64,000 bases of DNA from Bacillota bacterium (GCA_023433505.1 JAEZCO010000026.1:1-64000); one strand, 5' to 3'; counted from the stretch's first letter, positions 24,916 to 34,571 are shown. The notes: generated by a model not told the origin, from the sequence alone. A program made the numbers and translations.

Positions 24916-25242
24916 ATGTTGATGATCAGAGCGATAATAAGGCCGGAGAGGGTCGGGGTCGTACTGGAAGAGCTCAGTGACGCCGGATTCCCGGCAGTTA
25001 CAAAAATGGATGTAATGGGACGGGGGAAGCAGAGAGGCGTGAAGGTCGGAGATGTTTTCTATGATGAAATCCCAAAGGAAATGCTCATGATGGTTGTCAA
25101 TGACGAGGATAAGGATGACGTCATTAAAATAATCATCCGGAATTCACGGACAGGGATGAATGGGGCCTTCGGCGACGGAAAAATATTCGTCAGCCCCGTT
25201 GAAGAGGTCTATACCATCAGCTCCAGTGCAAAAGGACTGTAA
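24916..25242 (+). CDS. nifI1: PII-like nitrogenase regulator NifI1
   Basis: 108-residue GlnB-family protein. LMIRAIIRPERVGVVLEELSDAGFPAVTKMDVMGRGKQRGVKVGDVFYDEIPKEMLMMVV is the NifI1 signature, lacking the uridylylated T-loop tyrosine. In methanogens NifI1 and NifI2 form a hetero-oligomer that binds dinitrogenase and switches it off when 2-oxoglutarate is low; the same is expected here. ATG 24916 follows AAGGAAGG; the longer frame from 24871 runs through the repeated GGGGCATGCC motif and is rejected. Sits between nifH and nifD, as in archaea and clostridia. Confidence 0.93.
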   Translation: MLMIRAIIRPERVGVVLEELSDAGFPAVTKMDVMGRGKQRGVKVGDVFYDEIPKEMLMMVVNDEDKDDVIKIIIRNSRTGMNGAFGDGKIFVSPVEEVYTISSSAKGL

Positions 25243-25253
25243 AGGAGGCAGGT

Positions 25254-25640
25254 ATGAAGGAAATTATGGCGGTAATCAGGATGGACATGATCAGCAAAAC
25301 AAAGGAAGCTCTGCTGCTGGAAGGCTTTCCGGCGATGAACTGCAGAAAGGTAATGGGGCGCGGCAAGAAAAAGGTTGATTTTACTCTCATTGAAAGAATA
25401 ATAACGGACGGCCTGGAAATCAGTTCTCCAAAGACTGCGGAAGCAATATCCGAGGGGCACAGGCTTATTCCCAAAAGACTCCTTTCCCTTGTTGTCAAGG
25501 ATGAAGAAGTAAGTAAAGCCGTCGATGCCATTATAAACACAAACTCCAAGGGGAATCCGGGGGACGGTAAAATATTCGTTATGCCTGTCACCGACTCTGT
25601 CCGGATCCGGACGGGAGAGAGCGGGGATGCAGTATTGTAA
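25254..25640 (+). CDS. nifI2: PII-like nitrogenase regulator NifI2
   Basis: 128-residue GlnB-family partner of NifI1, with a longer T-loop (RGKKKVDFTLIERIITDGLEISSPKTAEAISEGHRLIPKRLLSLVV) and the C-terminal GDGKIFVMPVTDSVRIRTGESGDAVL shared with PII proteins. Starts 11 bases after nifI1 with SD AAAGGAGG. Together they give fast post-translational control of nitrogenase activity. Third PII-family gene in 3.5 kb. Confidence 0.93.
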   Translation: MKEIMAVIRMDMISKTKEALLLEGFPAMNCRKVMGRGKKKVDFTLIERIITDGLEISSPKTAEAISEGHRLIPKRLLSLVVKDEEVSKAVDAIINTNSKGNPGDGKIFVMPVTDSVRIRTGESGDAVL

Positions 25641-25681
25641 GTGCCATATAAAGAATTTATTAAGGTAAGAGGTGAAGTCAA

Positions 25682-27271
25682 ATGAAGGGAAAAGTCGACA
25701 GGATTTTGGAAAACTACCCCGGCAGTGTTTTCAAAAACCGTAAGGACCATATTATTGTTAAAAGAAATGATTCTCCGGAGCCCCAGGTAATTGCGGCAAA
25801 TACCAGGGTAATTCCGGGCATAATGACACAGCGGGGATGCTGCTATGCAGGCTGCAAGGGCGTTGTCGTAGGTCCGCTGAAGGATGCCGTTGTTATCACC
25901 CACGGGCCTATCGGCTGCGGATATTACAGTTGGGGCACAAGAAGGAACAAGGCAAGGAAAAATGACGGTGAGGATAATTTCATAAATTATTGCTTCTCGA
26001 CAGACATGCAGGAAGGAGACATCGTCTTCGGCGGCATGAAAAAGCTGCGGCAGGCCGTGAAGGAGGCAGTGGAGATATTCAACCCGCAAACGGTGATGAT
26101 TTGCTCCACTTGTCCCGTGGGTCTCATCGGCGATGATATCAACGCGGTTGCCCAGGAATCTGAAAAGCTTTACGGGATCAAGGTACTGGCCTTCAGCTGC
26201 GAGGGCTACAAGGGCGTCAGCCAGTCTGGCGGGCATCATATAGCGAATAACGGTTTGATCAGGCACATTATTGGTACAGGTGACAGTGCGGTAGGAAAAT
26301 ATGCCGTTAACGTTCTCGGTGAATATAACATCGGCGGAGACGGTTTTGAGATAGAGCGCATACTCAAAAAAATAGGCTATGACGTCATCACCGTCATGAC
26401 CGGCAATGGCACCGTAGAAGGACTCAAGAATGCGCATAAGGCGCAATTGAACATTGTGCAATGTCACCGTTCCATAAACTATATCGCGGAAATGCTGAAT
26501 GCAAAGTATGGGACAGACTGGATCAAAGTCAATTTTATCGGCTTGAAGGCGATGGCAAAGAGTCTGAGAGATATGGCAAAGTACTTTGACGACCCCCAGC
26601 TTTCCAAAAGGACGGAAGCAGTCATCGAAGAAGAGCTTGCAGATGCGGTGCCGAAGATAGAATACTATAAAAAGTTTACAAGAGGTAAAACTGCCGCATT
26701 ATATGTAGGTGGCTCAAGAGCCCACCATTACCAGCATCTTCTTAAGGATCTGGGTATCGAGACAATTCTTGCAGGCTATGAATTCGCACACCGGGACGAT
26801 TATGAGGGCAGGGAGGTCATTCCCGACATCAAGATAGACGCCGACAGTAAAAACATTGAGAATCTGGTGATGGAGCCTGATCCGGAGCATTACAAAATAA
26901 CTCTTTCCAAGGAAAGATTCGAACAATTGCGTAAGGAGATTTCTCTCAATTACTATGAGGGAATGATTAAGGAAATGCCGGACAAAAGCGTTGTCGTAGA
27001 TGATTTGAACCACTATGAGACAGAGCAGTTTTTAAAGCTGATGAAGCCTGATATTTTCTGTTCGGGTATCAAGGACAAATATGTTTCACATAAGGCGGGC
27101 ATCTTTTCAAAGCAGCTGCATTCCTATGATTACAGCGGCCCTTATGCAGGATTTGCAGGAGCTGTGAATTTCGCCAGGGATATTGCCCTGGGCATCACGG
27201 CTCCGGCCTGGAAGCTCGTCAATCCGCCCTGGAAGACAGAACCCATACTGGAAGGGACATTTGCAGTTTAA
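25682..27271 (+). CDS. nifD: Nitrogenase MoFe protein alpha chain NifD
   Basis: 529-residue alpha subunit of dinitrogenase. P-cluster ligands: C53 (RGCCYAG), C79 (HGPIGCGYYSW), C144 (CSTCPVGLIGDD). FeMo-cofactor ligands: C261 (NIVQCHRS) and H480 (KQLHSYDYSGPY). Residues about 390-430 form the insertion typical of the C. pasteurianum type alpha chain and absent in Azotobacter. Mo-type rather than Fe-only or V-type: there is no anfG/vnfG gene and nifK follows. ATG 25682 with AGAGGTG upstream. All key residues intact, so an active enzyme is expected. Confidence 0.97.
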   Translation: MKGKVDRILENYPGSVFKNRKDHIIVKRNDSPEPQVIAANTRVIPGIMTQRGCCYAGCKGVVVGPLKDAVVITHGPIGCGYYSWGTRRNKARKNDGEDNFINYCFSTDMQEGDIVFGGMKKLRQAVKEAVEIFNPQTVMICSTCPVGLIGDDINAVAQESEKLYGIKVLAFSCEGYKGVSQSGGHHIANNGLIRHIIGTGDSAVGKYAVNVLGEYNIGGDGFEIERILKKIGYDVITVMTGNGTVEGLKNAHKAQLNIVQCHRSINYIAEMLNAKYGTDWIKVNFIGLKAMAKSLRDMAKYFDDPQLSKRTEAVIEEELADAVPKIEYYKKFTRGKTAALYVGGSRAHHYQHLLKDLGIETILAGYEFAHRDDYEGREVIPDIKIDADSKNIENLVMEPDPEHYKITLSKERFEQLRKEISLNYYEGMIKEMPDKSVVVDDLNHYETEQFLKLMKPDIFCSGIKDKYVSHKAGIFSKQLHSYDYSGPYAGFAGAVNFARDIALGITAPAWKLVNPPWKTEPILEGTFAV

Positions 27272-27352
27272 TGCAAGGGGACGCACCCACAGGAGATATT
27301 CCTCACGGGTGGAGTCAAGGAGAATGTCCCCGCTTAAAGGAGGTAGTTTACT

Positions 27353-28714
27353 ATGTTAGATGCAACACCGAAAGAATATGTAAAAAGGTCGGGATTGGTC
27401 ATTAATCCGGCAAAAACCTGCCAACCCGTGGGGGCCATGTACGCGGCCCTTGGAATTCATAAATGCCTGCCCCACAGCCATGGATCCCAGGGCTGCTGCT
27501 CCTACCACAGGACTTTGCTCACAAGGAACTTCCGGGATCCTGCCATGGCTTCCACCAGCTCCTTTACCGAAGGCTCGGCGGTCTTCGGCGGCGGATCAAA
27601 CCTGAAAACCGCCATAAAAAATGTTTTTTCAATTTATGATCCGGACATCATTGCGGTTCATACCACTTGTCTTTCCGAGACTATCGGCGACGACATTCCG
27701 ACCTATATACTGCAGGCCCAGGTGCCTGAAGGGAAAATGGTGATCCATGCCAACACGCCAAGCTATGTAGGGTCCCATATTACCGGATTTTCCAATATGG
27801 TCAAGGGCATGGTCAAATACCTTAGTGTCAATTCTAAAAAACCAAACGGAAAGGTCAATATCATTCCCGGCTTTGTAAATCCAGGGGATATGCGTGAGCT
27901 AAAAAGGCTGATGAAGCTTCTGGGCGTGGAAAGCATTCTGTTTCCTGACACCAGCGGGGTGCTTGACGCCCCCATGACAGGAAAATATGAAATGTATCCG
28001 CCGGGCGGCGCCAGGGTGGCCGACATCGCCGATGCCGGCAATTCCCGGGTCACCCTGGCCCTCGGGTACTTTGCCTCGGCAGATGCAGCCAATGAACTGG
28101 AGAAAAAGTGCAAGGTGCCTGCCAAAATTCTGAAAACTCCTATCGGTGTAAAAGCAACGGATGAATTCCTCATGGCTGCGGCAAGAACAAAAGGAGTTGC
28201 CATACCGGCTGAACTGGAGGAGGAGAGAGGGCAGCTTGTAGACATCATGCTGGATTCCCAGCACCAATACCAGGGGAAAACGGTGGCCCTTGCCGGAGAC
28301 CCGGATTTGCTCATTGCACTGACGGAATTTGTATTATCCCTGGGGATGATCCCCAAATATGTACTAACCGGAACTCCGGGAGAATACTTCGAGAGAGAAA
28401 CGGCTTCGATGATCAGGGAAGCAGATTTTGAGCCAACGGTCAAAGCGGCGGGAGATCTTTTTACACTTCACCAGTGGATGAAGGAGGATCCGGTGGACCT
28501 GCTAATGGGAGGGACCCATTGTAAATTTATCGCAAAAGCCGAGGATGTGCCTTTTGTACGAGTCGGCTTTCCGATACTGGACAGATCGGTGCATTCCTAC
28601 ATGCCCATCGTGGGCTATAAAGGCGGAATGCGCCTCGTAGAGCTCATCAGTAACGCCCTTCTTGACAGGCGGGATAGGGACGCGGCAGACGAAGATCTTG
28701 AGCTGCTGCTGTAA
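27353..28714 (+). CDS. nifK: Nitrogenase MoFe protein beta chain NifK
   Basis: 453-residue beta subunit, short like the C. pasteurianum form (the N-terminal arm of Azotobacter NifK is missing). P-cluster ligands: C23 (AKTCQPVGA), C48 (GSQGCCSYHR), C106 (HTTCLSETIGDD). SFTEGSAVFGGGSNL and the C-terminal YMPIVGYKGGMRLVELISNALLDR are conserved. SD AAAGGAGG lies 9 nt before the ATG. The 81-base spacer after nifD can form a hairpin (GGGGAC...GTCCCC), which may balance D/K expression. Confidence 0.97.
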   Translation: MLDATPKEYVKRSGLVINPAKTCQPVGAMYAALGIHKCLPHSHGSQGCCSYHRTLLTRNFRDPAMASTSSFTEGSAVFGGGSNLKTAIKNVFSIYDPDIIAVHTTCLSETIGDDIPTYILQAQVPEGKMVIHANTPSYVGSHITGFSNMVKGMVKYLSVNSKKPNGKVNIIPGFVNPGDMRELKRLMKLLGVESILFPDTSGVLDAPMTGKYEMYPPGGARVADIADAGNSRVTLALGYFASADAANELEKKCKVPAKILKTPIGVKATDEFLMAAARTKGVAIPAELEEERGQLVDIMLDSQHQYQGKTVALAGDPDLLIALTEFVLSLGMIPKYVLTGTPGEYFERETASMIREADFEPTVKAAGDLFTLHQWMKEDPVDLLMGGTHCKFIAKAEDVPFVRVGFPILDRSVHSYMPIVGYKGGMRLVELISNALLDRRDRDAADEDLELLL

Positions 28715-28721
28715 GCCGGTG

Positions 28722-28800
28722 AGTCGGAGGACGGTTCTCTGACTCATATGGTGTAGGGGCGACCACTGGTCGCCTCTCCCCGAAGGGTAGTGAAGGACGG
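28722..28800. repeat. Hairpin repeats in the nifK-nifE spacer
   Basis: GAGTCGGAG...CTCTGACTC (28722-28746) is a clostridial GACGGTTCTCTGAC-type hairpin. Just after it, AGGGGCGACCA/TGGTCGCCTCTCC (about 28755-28779) is a second one. Both are non-coding dispersed elements within the nif operon. Confidence 0.6.
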
Positions 28801-28840
28801 TCAATGATGACTCTGGAATGATAAGTGTATTTCCGGTGGC

Positions 28841-28940
28841 TGTCATTGCGAGGAGCCTGCGACGCGGCAATCTTAGCTTATATACTTATTTGCAACAATT
28901 TTGAGATTGCCGCGCTACACTGCGTTTGCTCGCAATGACA
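28841..28940. repeat. Dispersed palindromic repeat, full copy
   Basis: Perfect 12-bp ends TGTCATTGCGAG (28841-28852) and CTCGCAATGACA (28929-28940), with internal GCGGCAATCT/GAGATTGCCGC. Same family as 1665-1702 and 19944-20036. Non-coding, about 100 bp, inserted in the nifK-nifE spacer. Confidence 0.75.
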
Positions 28941-28975
28941 GGCGTTATGCAATACGAAAAGAGAGGGCCTAATTT

Positions 28976-30352
28976 ATGGATAATATGCATACAATAGAAA
29001 TTCTTGAAGAACGGAAAAAGTCAATAAGCTGTGGCTCCCCAAAAGACAGTGGAGGCCTGAAGTGCGACAGCAACAGCGTTGCCGGCTCAGTAAGCCAGAG
29101 GGCGTGCGTCTATTGTGGAGCCAGGGTCGTATTGAATCCAATCACCGATGCCTTCCATATTGTCCATGGGCCTATTGGCTGCGCCAGCTATACCTGGGAC
29201 ATCAGAGGAAGCCTCAGCAGCGGGCCGGAGGTTTACAGAAACAGCTTTTCGACAGACCTCCGGGAGAAGGATGTCATCTTCGGCGGAGAAAAGAAGCTGG
29301 CGGGGGCCATTGATGAAATTGTAGAAACATATTCCGCCAAGGTCATATTTGTGTATGCCACTTGTATCGTCGGGGTTATAGGAGACGATATTGAAGCGGT
29401 TTGCAGGAATGCCGAGCGGAAACACGGCATAAGGGCTATTCCTGTTCAATCCAGCGGCTTTGCCGGTAACAAGTCAATGGGCTACAAGGCGGCCTGTGAT
29501 GCGCTTATGCGGTTGATGGGGGGAGAAAAAGACGGTCCCTTTTATCCGAAAGTCATGCCTGGCGGCTCAAAGCCCAAGGGGATCAACTTTTTGGGAGATT
29601 TCAACCTTGCAGGCGAAATATGGATTATATCCAGGTATCTGAAGCAGATGGGAATCGGGATCGTCTCAAAAATAACCGGTGATTCCAGATACAGTGAAAT
29701 TATGGAGGCACCCCGCGCCGGGCTGAACATTGTGCAGTGTGCAGGCTCTATGACATACCTGGCGAAAAGAATGGAAGCGGAATACGGGATTCCTTACATC
29801 AAGGTCAGTTTCTTCGGCATTGAGGATACAAAAGATTCCCTTCTGCGGATTGCTGAAGCGGTGGGGGATTCAGAATCAATTGCTAAATTGAAGGAGCTGA
29901 TATTTGTTGAGGAACTCAGTGTAGTGCAAAAACTGAAATATTACAAAAGCAAGCTTCAGGGAAAAAGGGCGGCAATCTATGTAGGCGGCGGTTTCAAAGC
30001 CATCTCCCTCATAAAGCAGTTCGCGGAGCTGGGAATGAAGACCGTCATGGTGGGGACCCAGACAGGAAAGGCGGATGATTATGATATTATCCGGAGTATT
30101 GTGGATGAGGAAACGGTCATCCTTGATGACGCAAACCCTTCAGAGCTGGAAAAGTTTATGAAGGAAAAGGGCGCCGACATTCTGGTGGGCGGTGTCAAGG
30201 AAAGACCTCTGGCATATAAGCTGGGCGTGGCATTCTGCGACCACAACCATGAAAGAAAGGATCCCCTGTGCGGCTTTGAGGGCTCGGTGAACTTTGCGCA
30301 GGAAGTGGAAATGAGTATCAACAGCCCGGTTTGGCATTGGGTCAGGAGGTGA
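28976..30352 (+). CDS. nifE: FeMo-cofactor scaffold protein NifE
   Basis: 458-residue NifE, paralog of NifD. With NifN it receives the NifB product and matures it to FeMo-co. SQRACVYCGARVVLNPITDAFHIVHGPIGCASYTWDIRG, YATCIVGVIGDD and NIVQCAGSMTYLAKRMEAEYGIPYIKVSFFG are the NifE signatures; the catalytic FeMo-co histidine of NifD is replaced. GAGAGG lies 7 nt before ATG 28976. Its stop is followed after 7 bases by nifN-B, whose SD overlaps the nifE end. Spacer upstream is expanded by dispersed repeats. Confidence 0.96.
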   Translation: MDNMHTIEILEERKKSISCGSPKDSGGLKCDSNSVAGSVSQRACVYCGARVVLNPITDAFHIVHGPIGCASYTWDIRGSLSSGPEVYRNSFSTDLREKDVIFGGEKKLAGAIDEIVETYSAKVIFVYATCIVGVIGDDIEAVCRNAERKHGIRAIPVQSSGFAGNKSMGYKAACDALMRLMGGEKDGPFYPKVMPGGSKPKGINFLGDFNLAGEIWIISRYLKQMGIGIVSKITGDSRYSEIMEAPRAGLNIVQCAGSMTYLAKRMEAEYGIPYIKVSFFGIEDTKDSLLRIAEAVGDSESIAKLKELIFVEELSVVQKLKYYKSKLQGKRAAIYVGGGFKAISLIKQFAELGMKTVMVGTQTGKADDYDIIRSIVDEETVILDDANPSELEKFMKEKGADILVGGVKERPLAYKLGVAFCDHNHERKDPLCGFEGSVNFAQEVEMSINSPVWHWVRR

Positions 30353-30359
30353 CAAAGAG

Positions 30360-33044
30360 ATGAAAAACAGAAACTTCACAAATTTAAATATAAACCCCTG
30401 TAAAATGTGCATGCCTATGGGAGCGGTAACCGCCTTCAAGGGCATCGAAAACAGCATGGTGCTTCTTCACGGTTCCCAGGGCTGCAGCACCTACATCCGA
30501 AGGCACATGTCCGAGCATTATAATGAGCCTGTGGACATTGCATCTTCTTCCCTTAGCGAGGAAGGGACCGTGTACGGCGGTGAAAAAAATCTGAAAAAGG
30601 GTCTGATGAACATTATCAAGCAGTATAATCCCGCCATTATAGGAGTTGCAACCACCTGTCTGGCAGAAACCATCGGTGAGGATATTGAGAGAATGACACA
30701 GGAGTTTCAGCATGAAAACGGAATGGAGGAAGGTTCTATCATTCCCATCCATACGCCGGGCTATGGAGGCAGTCAATTCGAGGGGTATTATTCGGCGCTG
30801 TGCGGCGTTATTGAATCCGTTTGCCGCAGCAGTGAGCCCAGTGACCGGATCAATATTATAGCCGGTTATATGAGCCCAGCCGACATAAGAAACGTAAAGC
30901 GAATGCTGCAGTGCTTTGGAGTGGAGTATATCCTTCTGCCTGACATATCGGACACTCTTGATTCACCTTATTCGGAACGCTACAACAAGATACCGGAAGG
31001 TGGCACAAGCATTGCGGATATCCGCAATATGTCCGGATCCAAAGCCACAATAGAACTAGGTCCTGCTGCTTCGGATACCCTGTCACCCGGAAAGCTTCTG
31101 AAGGATAAATACAATGTACCGCTGTATAGATGCGGCCTCCCCATGGGGCTGCGCAATACGGGAGCGTTTCTTGACCTCCTGTCGGAAATTTCCGGAATCC
31201 CTGTACCACCGGTACTTTTAAAAGAAAAGGGAAGGCTTCTGGACGGAATGATCGATTCCCACAAATACAATGGTGAGGGCAGGGCGGTCATTTTTGGCGA
31301 GCCCGGCCTGGTGGCGGCCTTAACCGGTATTTGTGCTGAAAACGGGATAAAACCGGTACTTGTAAGCACAGGCGCCGATCATCCAGGGTTCAAAGCCATC
31401 CTTGCAGAGGCGTATCAGGGGGAAATGCCGGTGATACTTGACGATACCGATTTTGAGACCATCCTTGCCAGCGCGGCCGGCATGAACGCCAATATACTTC
31501 TGGGCAATTCCGACGGCAAGGTTATCACTGAAAAGCTGGGCATCCCGCTGGTCAGGGTAGGGTATCCCATCCATGACAGGGTTGGCGGGCAAAGATTGGT
31601 TTATACGGGATACAATGGGACAATGCAGCTGCTTGACGATATAGCCAATACACTCCTTGCAAATAAGAATGATAAATACAGGCAAAGAGCCTTTGATAAA
31701 TACTATGATAAAGACGAAAAGCCCATTGACGATCCGGATGCCGCTGAGACGGAACATGTCCAGGAGGCTTCCAATGAGGCGGAGCTGGCGCAAAAGACCC
31801 TGGCGCATCCCTGCTTCAGCGGTGGCGCCTGTAGAAACGCCCGCATGCATATACCGGTAGCGCCTGCCTGTAATATTTCATGCAATTACTGCAATAGAAA
31901 GTATGATTGCGCCAATGAAAGCAGGCCTGGGGTCACAAGCGGAATACTTACCCCCCAAGAGGCAGCGGCCAAGTTTTTAAAAGTGAAAGAGCAACTGGGA
32001 AACCTCAAAGTAGTCGGTATTGCCGGACCCGGAGATGCGCTGGCCGATTTTGAAAAAACAAAGGCGTCCATCGAGCTTATAAAGCAGCTTGATCCGGATA
32101 TCACCTTTTGTCTTTCTACCAACGGCCTTATGCTCCCGCAGTATGCCGATGAAATTATAAAACTGGGCATTACTCATATTACCGTAACAATAAATGCTGT
32201 TGATCCAAAGATTGGGGCACTTGTTTATAGAGAAGTAAACTATGCAGGCAAAAAATTCTATGGAGAGGACGCTGCGGCACTGCTGATTAAAAATCAATTG
32301 ACGGGGCTGTCCTATCTGTCCTCCAGGGGAGTCGTGTGCAAGGTCAATATTGTTATGATCAAGGGCATCAATGACAGCCATATTGAAGAGGTTGTAAAAA
32401 AGGTCAAGGAATATGGCGCTTTCATCGGAAATATCATGCCGTTGATTCCGGCAAGGGGAAGCAGCTTTGAAAATATGGCGCCTACCGGGAATAAAGAGCT
32501 GAATGCCATGAGGAAAACCTGCGAGAAGCATTTGAAGCAGATGTACCACTGCAGGCAATGTAGGGCTGACGCCATAGGCATGCTGGATAATGATGTATCT
32601 GCGGAATTCCGTAAGGATGCGTCTGAAGCACCGGATACTGTTTTGGTGACGGGCAGGGAGTATATGCTTGCGGCGGCCAGTACTACGGGCAGGCAGGTAG
32701 ATTGCCATTTCGGCCATGCAAAAGAGTTCCATATATACCGCTGCAGCGGTTCTGATATTGAATTGGTGGAAATCAGGGATACGGAAAAATACTGTAACGG
32801 ATATGAAGATTGTGGTGATGAGGTATCCAAACTTGATAAAGCCCTTAAGGCTTTAAAGGGCTGTGATGCAGTACTGGTAACAAGGATAGGGTATCATCCC
32901 CTGAAAGCCCTTGAGGAAAAGGGGATAAAAGTGATACAAACCTGCGGCAGGATACGGGAATGTATGCAGGATGCCATAACAAAACTGGAAGAAAACCGCC
33001 CACCGGACCATATAGTGCCGGAAAATCAAGAAATGCCGGCTTGA
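30360..33044 (+). CDS. nifN-B: NifN-NifB fusion protein
   Basis: 894-residue fusion. Residues 1 to about 435 are NifN (NINPCKMCMPMGAVTAFKGIENSMVLLHGSQGCSTYIRRH, TTCLAETIGEDIE). An acidic linker (about 440-480) leads to NifB: HPCFSGGACRNARMHIPVAP (from 483), radical-SAM cysteines C504, C508, C511 (CNISCNYC), and NRKYDCANESRPGVTS. The last about 120 residues are a NifX/NafY-type cluster-binding domain (REYMLAAASTTGRQVDCHFGHAKEFHIY). NifB makes the 8Fe-core L-cluster and NifEN matures it, so fusion would channel the cluster directly. The same fusion is known from C. pasteurianum. All catalytic cysteines are intact. Confidence 0.96.
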   Translation: MKNRNFTNLNINPCKMCMPMGAVTAFKGIENSMVLLHGSQGCSTYIRRHMSEHYNEPVDIASSSLSEEGTVYGGEKNLKKGLMNIIKQYNPAIIGVATTCLAETIGEDIERMTQEFQHENGMEEGSIIPIHTPGYGGSQFEGYYSALCGVIESVCRSSEPSDRINIIAGYMSPADIRNVKRMLQCFGVEYILLPDISDTLDSPYSERYNKIPEGGTSIADIRNMSGSKATIELGPAASDTLSPGKLLKDKYNVPLYRCGLPMGLRNTGAFLDLLSEISGIPVPPVLLKEKGRLLDGMIDSHKYNGEGRAVIFGEPGLVAALTGICAENGIKPVLVSTGADHPGFKAILAEAYQGEMPVILDDTDFETILASAAGMNANILLGNSDGKVITEKLGIPLVRVGYPIHDRVGGQRLVYTGYNGTMQLLDDIANTLLANKNDKYRQRAFDKYYDKDEKPIDDPDAAETEHVQEASNEAELAQKTLAHPCFSGGACRNARMHIPVAPACNISCNYCNRKYDCANESRPGVTSGILTPQEAAAKFLKVKEQLGNLKVVGIAGPGDALADFEKTKASIELIKQLDPDITFCLSTNGLMLPQYADEIIKLGITHITVTINAVDPKIGALVYREVNYAGKKFYGEDAAALLIKNQLTGLSYLSSRGVVCKVNIVMIKGINDSHIEEVVKKVKEYGAFIGNIMPLIPARGSSFENMAPTGNKELNAMRKTCEKHLKQMYHCRQCRADAIGMLDNDVSAEFRKDASEAPDTVLVTGREYMLAAASTTGRQVDCHFGHAKEFHIYRCSGSDIELVEIRDTEKYCNGYEDCGDEVSKLDKALKALKGCDAVLVTRIGYHPLKALEEKGIKVIQTCGRIRECMQDAITKLEENRPPDHIVPENQEMPA

Positions 33045-33122
33045 CGCCGATTATAACGAGGCATCAAAAAATGTCCCCCACCTCTGTAGGTGGCGGGTAG
33101 TTATTATAAGGAGGAATGGAAT

Positions 33123-33434
33123 ATGCAAAAACCTAAATATCATTTGTTTGTATGCACAAGCTCAAAAATCAACGGACAGCAGAAAGGCTTCTGCCATTCA
33201 CAGGGAGGGGTGGAAATCATACAGAAATTCATTGAAGAAATTGAGGAAAGGGATCTCTCCGGGGATGTACTGGTTTCAAACAGCGGCTGTTTCGGTATAT
33301 GCAGCTCAGGACCTGCAGCGGTGGTTTATCCGGAGGGGATCTGGTATGGGGGAATTACCGTTGATGATGTGCCGGAAATCGTGGAGTCACATTTTGAAAA
33401 TGGTAAAAGGGTTGAAAGACTTGAATTGAAGTAA
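33123..33434 (+). CDS. Thioredoxin-like [2Fe-2S] ferredoxin
   Basis: 103-residue ferredoxin of the thioredoxin-fold class (C. pasteurianum 2FeCpFd, Azotobacter FeSII/Shethna I relatives). KYHLFVCTSSKINGQQKGFCHSQGG gives two Cys and SNSGCFGICSSGPAAVVYPEGIWYGGITVDDVPEIVESH the other two in the usual C-x4-C pattern. The clostridial protein is reported to interact with MoFe protein, so an electron-transfer or protective role beside nitrogenase is likely. SD AGGAGG lies 8 nt before ATG 33123. Upstream spacer has a diverged dispersed repeat (33054-33077). Confidence 0.9.
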   Translation: MQKPKYHLFVCTSSKINGQQKGFCHSQGGVEIIQKFIEEIEERDLSGDVLVSNSGCFGICSSGPAAVVYPEGIWYGGITVDDVPEIVESHFENGKRVERLELK

Positions 33435-33491
33435 AAGTTGACATCGGCATCAGCCATTTTGCAAGGAGAACGACGGACAGGAGTTGAATTT

Positions 33492-34559
33492 ATGCGGCTG
33501 AATCAAGGGAGTAAAAACACTCTGATCATAGACAGGACACTGCCTGAAATTTACCAGCCCCAGGGTAAGATGAGCAGGCTGGATATCCTTGATTTTGCCT
33601 GGATACTTAAAAACATGGGGGTCGATATTATCGAAATCGACGGGAAGCTGATGCGGAAAGTCGGTAAATTACCCAGCGGGCTGGACTACATTTTCAGAAT
33701 CCATTCCGTGGAGGATATAAAGACCTGTGCCTCCAGCGGCATCAAACAATGTGTTTTGCGTAAATCCGTCCTTATGCTGCCCGGAATTGCCGGCGGCATA
33801 GCGGCAAACGGTCTGGATGCCACTCTGGAAGTCAATATCAACACCCTGGAAGGCATTTATAATCTGAAACGGTTGAAATATACCGGCAGCCTGAGTATTA
33901 TCCGCTGTCTCAGGATTGCCGGATTGGGCAAGCTTGTATCGGATGCATGGGTGAATGCAGTTAAACAGATTCAAAGCCTCCTGGCGGTTAAAGTAGATAT
34001 TTGCCCGGGAAACAGGTTTTCGCTCGGGACGGCGGCTGCGCTGGAAGCAGTGGAGCATGGAATGGATTTTGTGACGGCATCCTTTGCCGGATACGGCCGG
34101 GAATATGCCTTTACCCCCCTGGAGGAACTTCTTGTTGCAACGAAGGTACTTCTTGACAAAAACGCTAAAGCGGATTTAACTGCTCTTCCTGAGCTGAGTA
34201 AGAGGTTTAAAAAATTCACCCGCAGAGAAATCCCGGGAGGCAAAGCGATTATCGGCAGGGATATTTTTAGGTATGAGTCGGGTATACACGCCTGCGGAAT
34301 CGAAAAGGATCCGAATACCTATGAACCTTATGATCCCTCGGTAGTTGGGCAGGAGCGTATTATGACCATAGGAAAGCATTCGGGACGGCATTCTGTCAGA
34401 AAAAAACTGACGGAATTAGGGCATGAGGCGGACGGCTGTGATTTGGAGAATATGCTTGAGCGGATAAGGGAAAAAAGCATCCAATCCGGCAGAAGCCTCA
34501 GGGATGAGGAGGTTACAAGCCTTTATTATGACGTCACGGGACAAATGATGAAAGCGTAA
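33492..34559 (+). CDS. nifV-omega: Homocitrate synthase omega subunit NifV-omega
   Basis: 355-residue NifV omega subunit. NifV makes homocitrate, the organic part of FeMo-co. In C. pasteurianum the function is split between an omega and an alpha gene, and this pair matches. The first part is a degenerate DRE-TIM barrel (IIDRTLPEIYQPQGKMSRLDILDFAWILKNMGVDIIEID) in which the catalytic RDGEQ motif is absent. The C-terminal part carries the substrate/communication module (ESGIHACGIEKDPNTYEPYDPSVVGQERIMTIGKHSGRHSVRKKL). ATG 33492 is preceded by AGGAG at 8 nt; the frame extends 18 codons upstream without an SD. Confidence 0.92.
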   Translation: MRLNQGSKNTLIIDRTLPEIYQPQGKMSRLDILDFAWILKNMGVDIIEIDGKLMRKVGKLPSGLDYIFRIHSVEDIKTCASSGIKQCVLRKSVLMLPGIAGGIAANGLDATLEVNINTLEGIYNLKRLKYTGSLSIIRCLRIAGLGKLVSDAWVNAVKQIQSLLAVKVDICPGNRFSLGTAAALEAVEHGMDFVTASFAGYGREYAFTPLEELLVATKVLLDKNAKADLTALPELSKRFKKFTRREIPGGKAIIGRDIFRYESGIHACGIEKDPNTYEPYDPSVVGQERIMTIGKHSGRHSVRKKLTELGHEADGCDLENMLERIREKSIQSGRSLRDEEVTSLYYDVTGQMMKA

Positions 34560-34571
34560 AGGAGGGAGGGG

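Noticed and set aside
25217..26467. 416-codon minus-strand frame over nifI2-nifD
   Set aside because: Shadow of nifD; the plus-strand protein is unmistakable.
25682..28714. Fe-only or vanadium nitrogenase (anf/vnf) instead of nif
   Set aside because: No anfG/vnfG gene between D and K, P-cluster and cofactor residues and the insertion match C. pasteurianum-type NifD.
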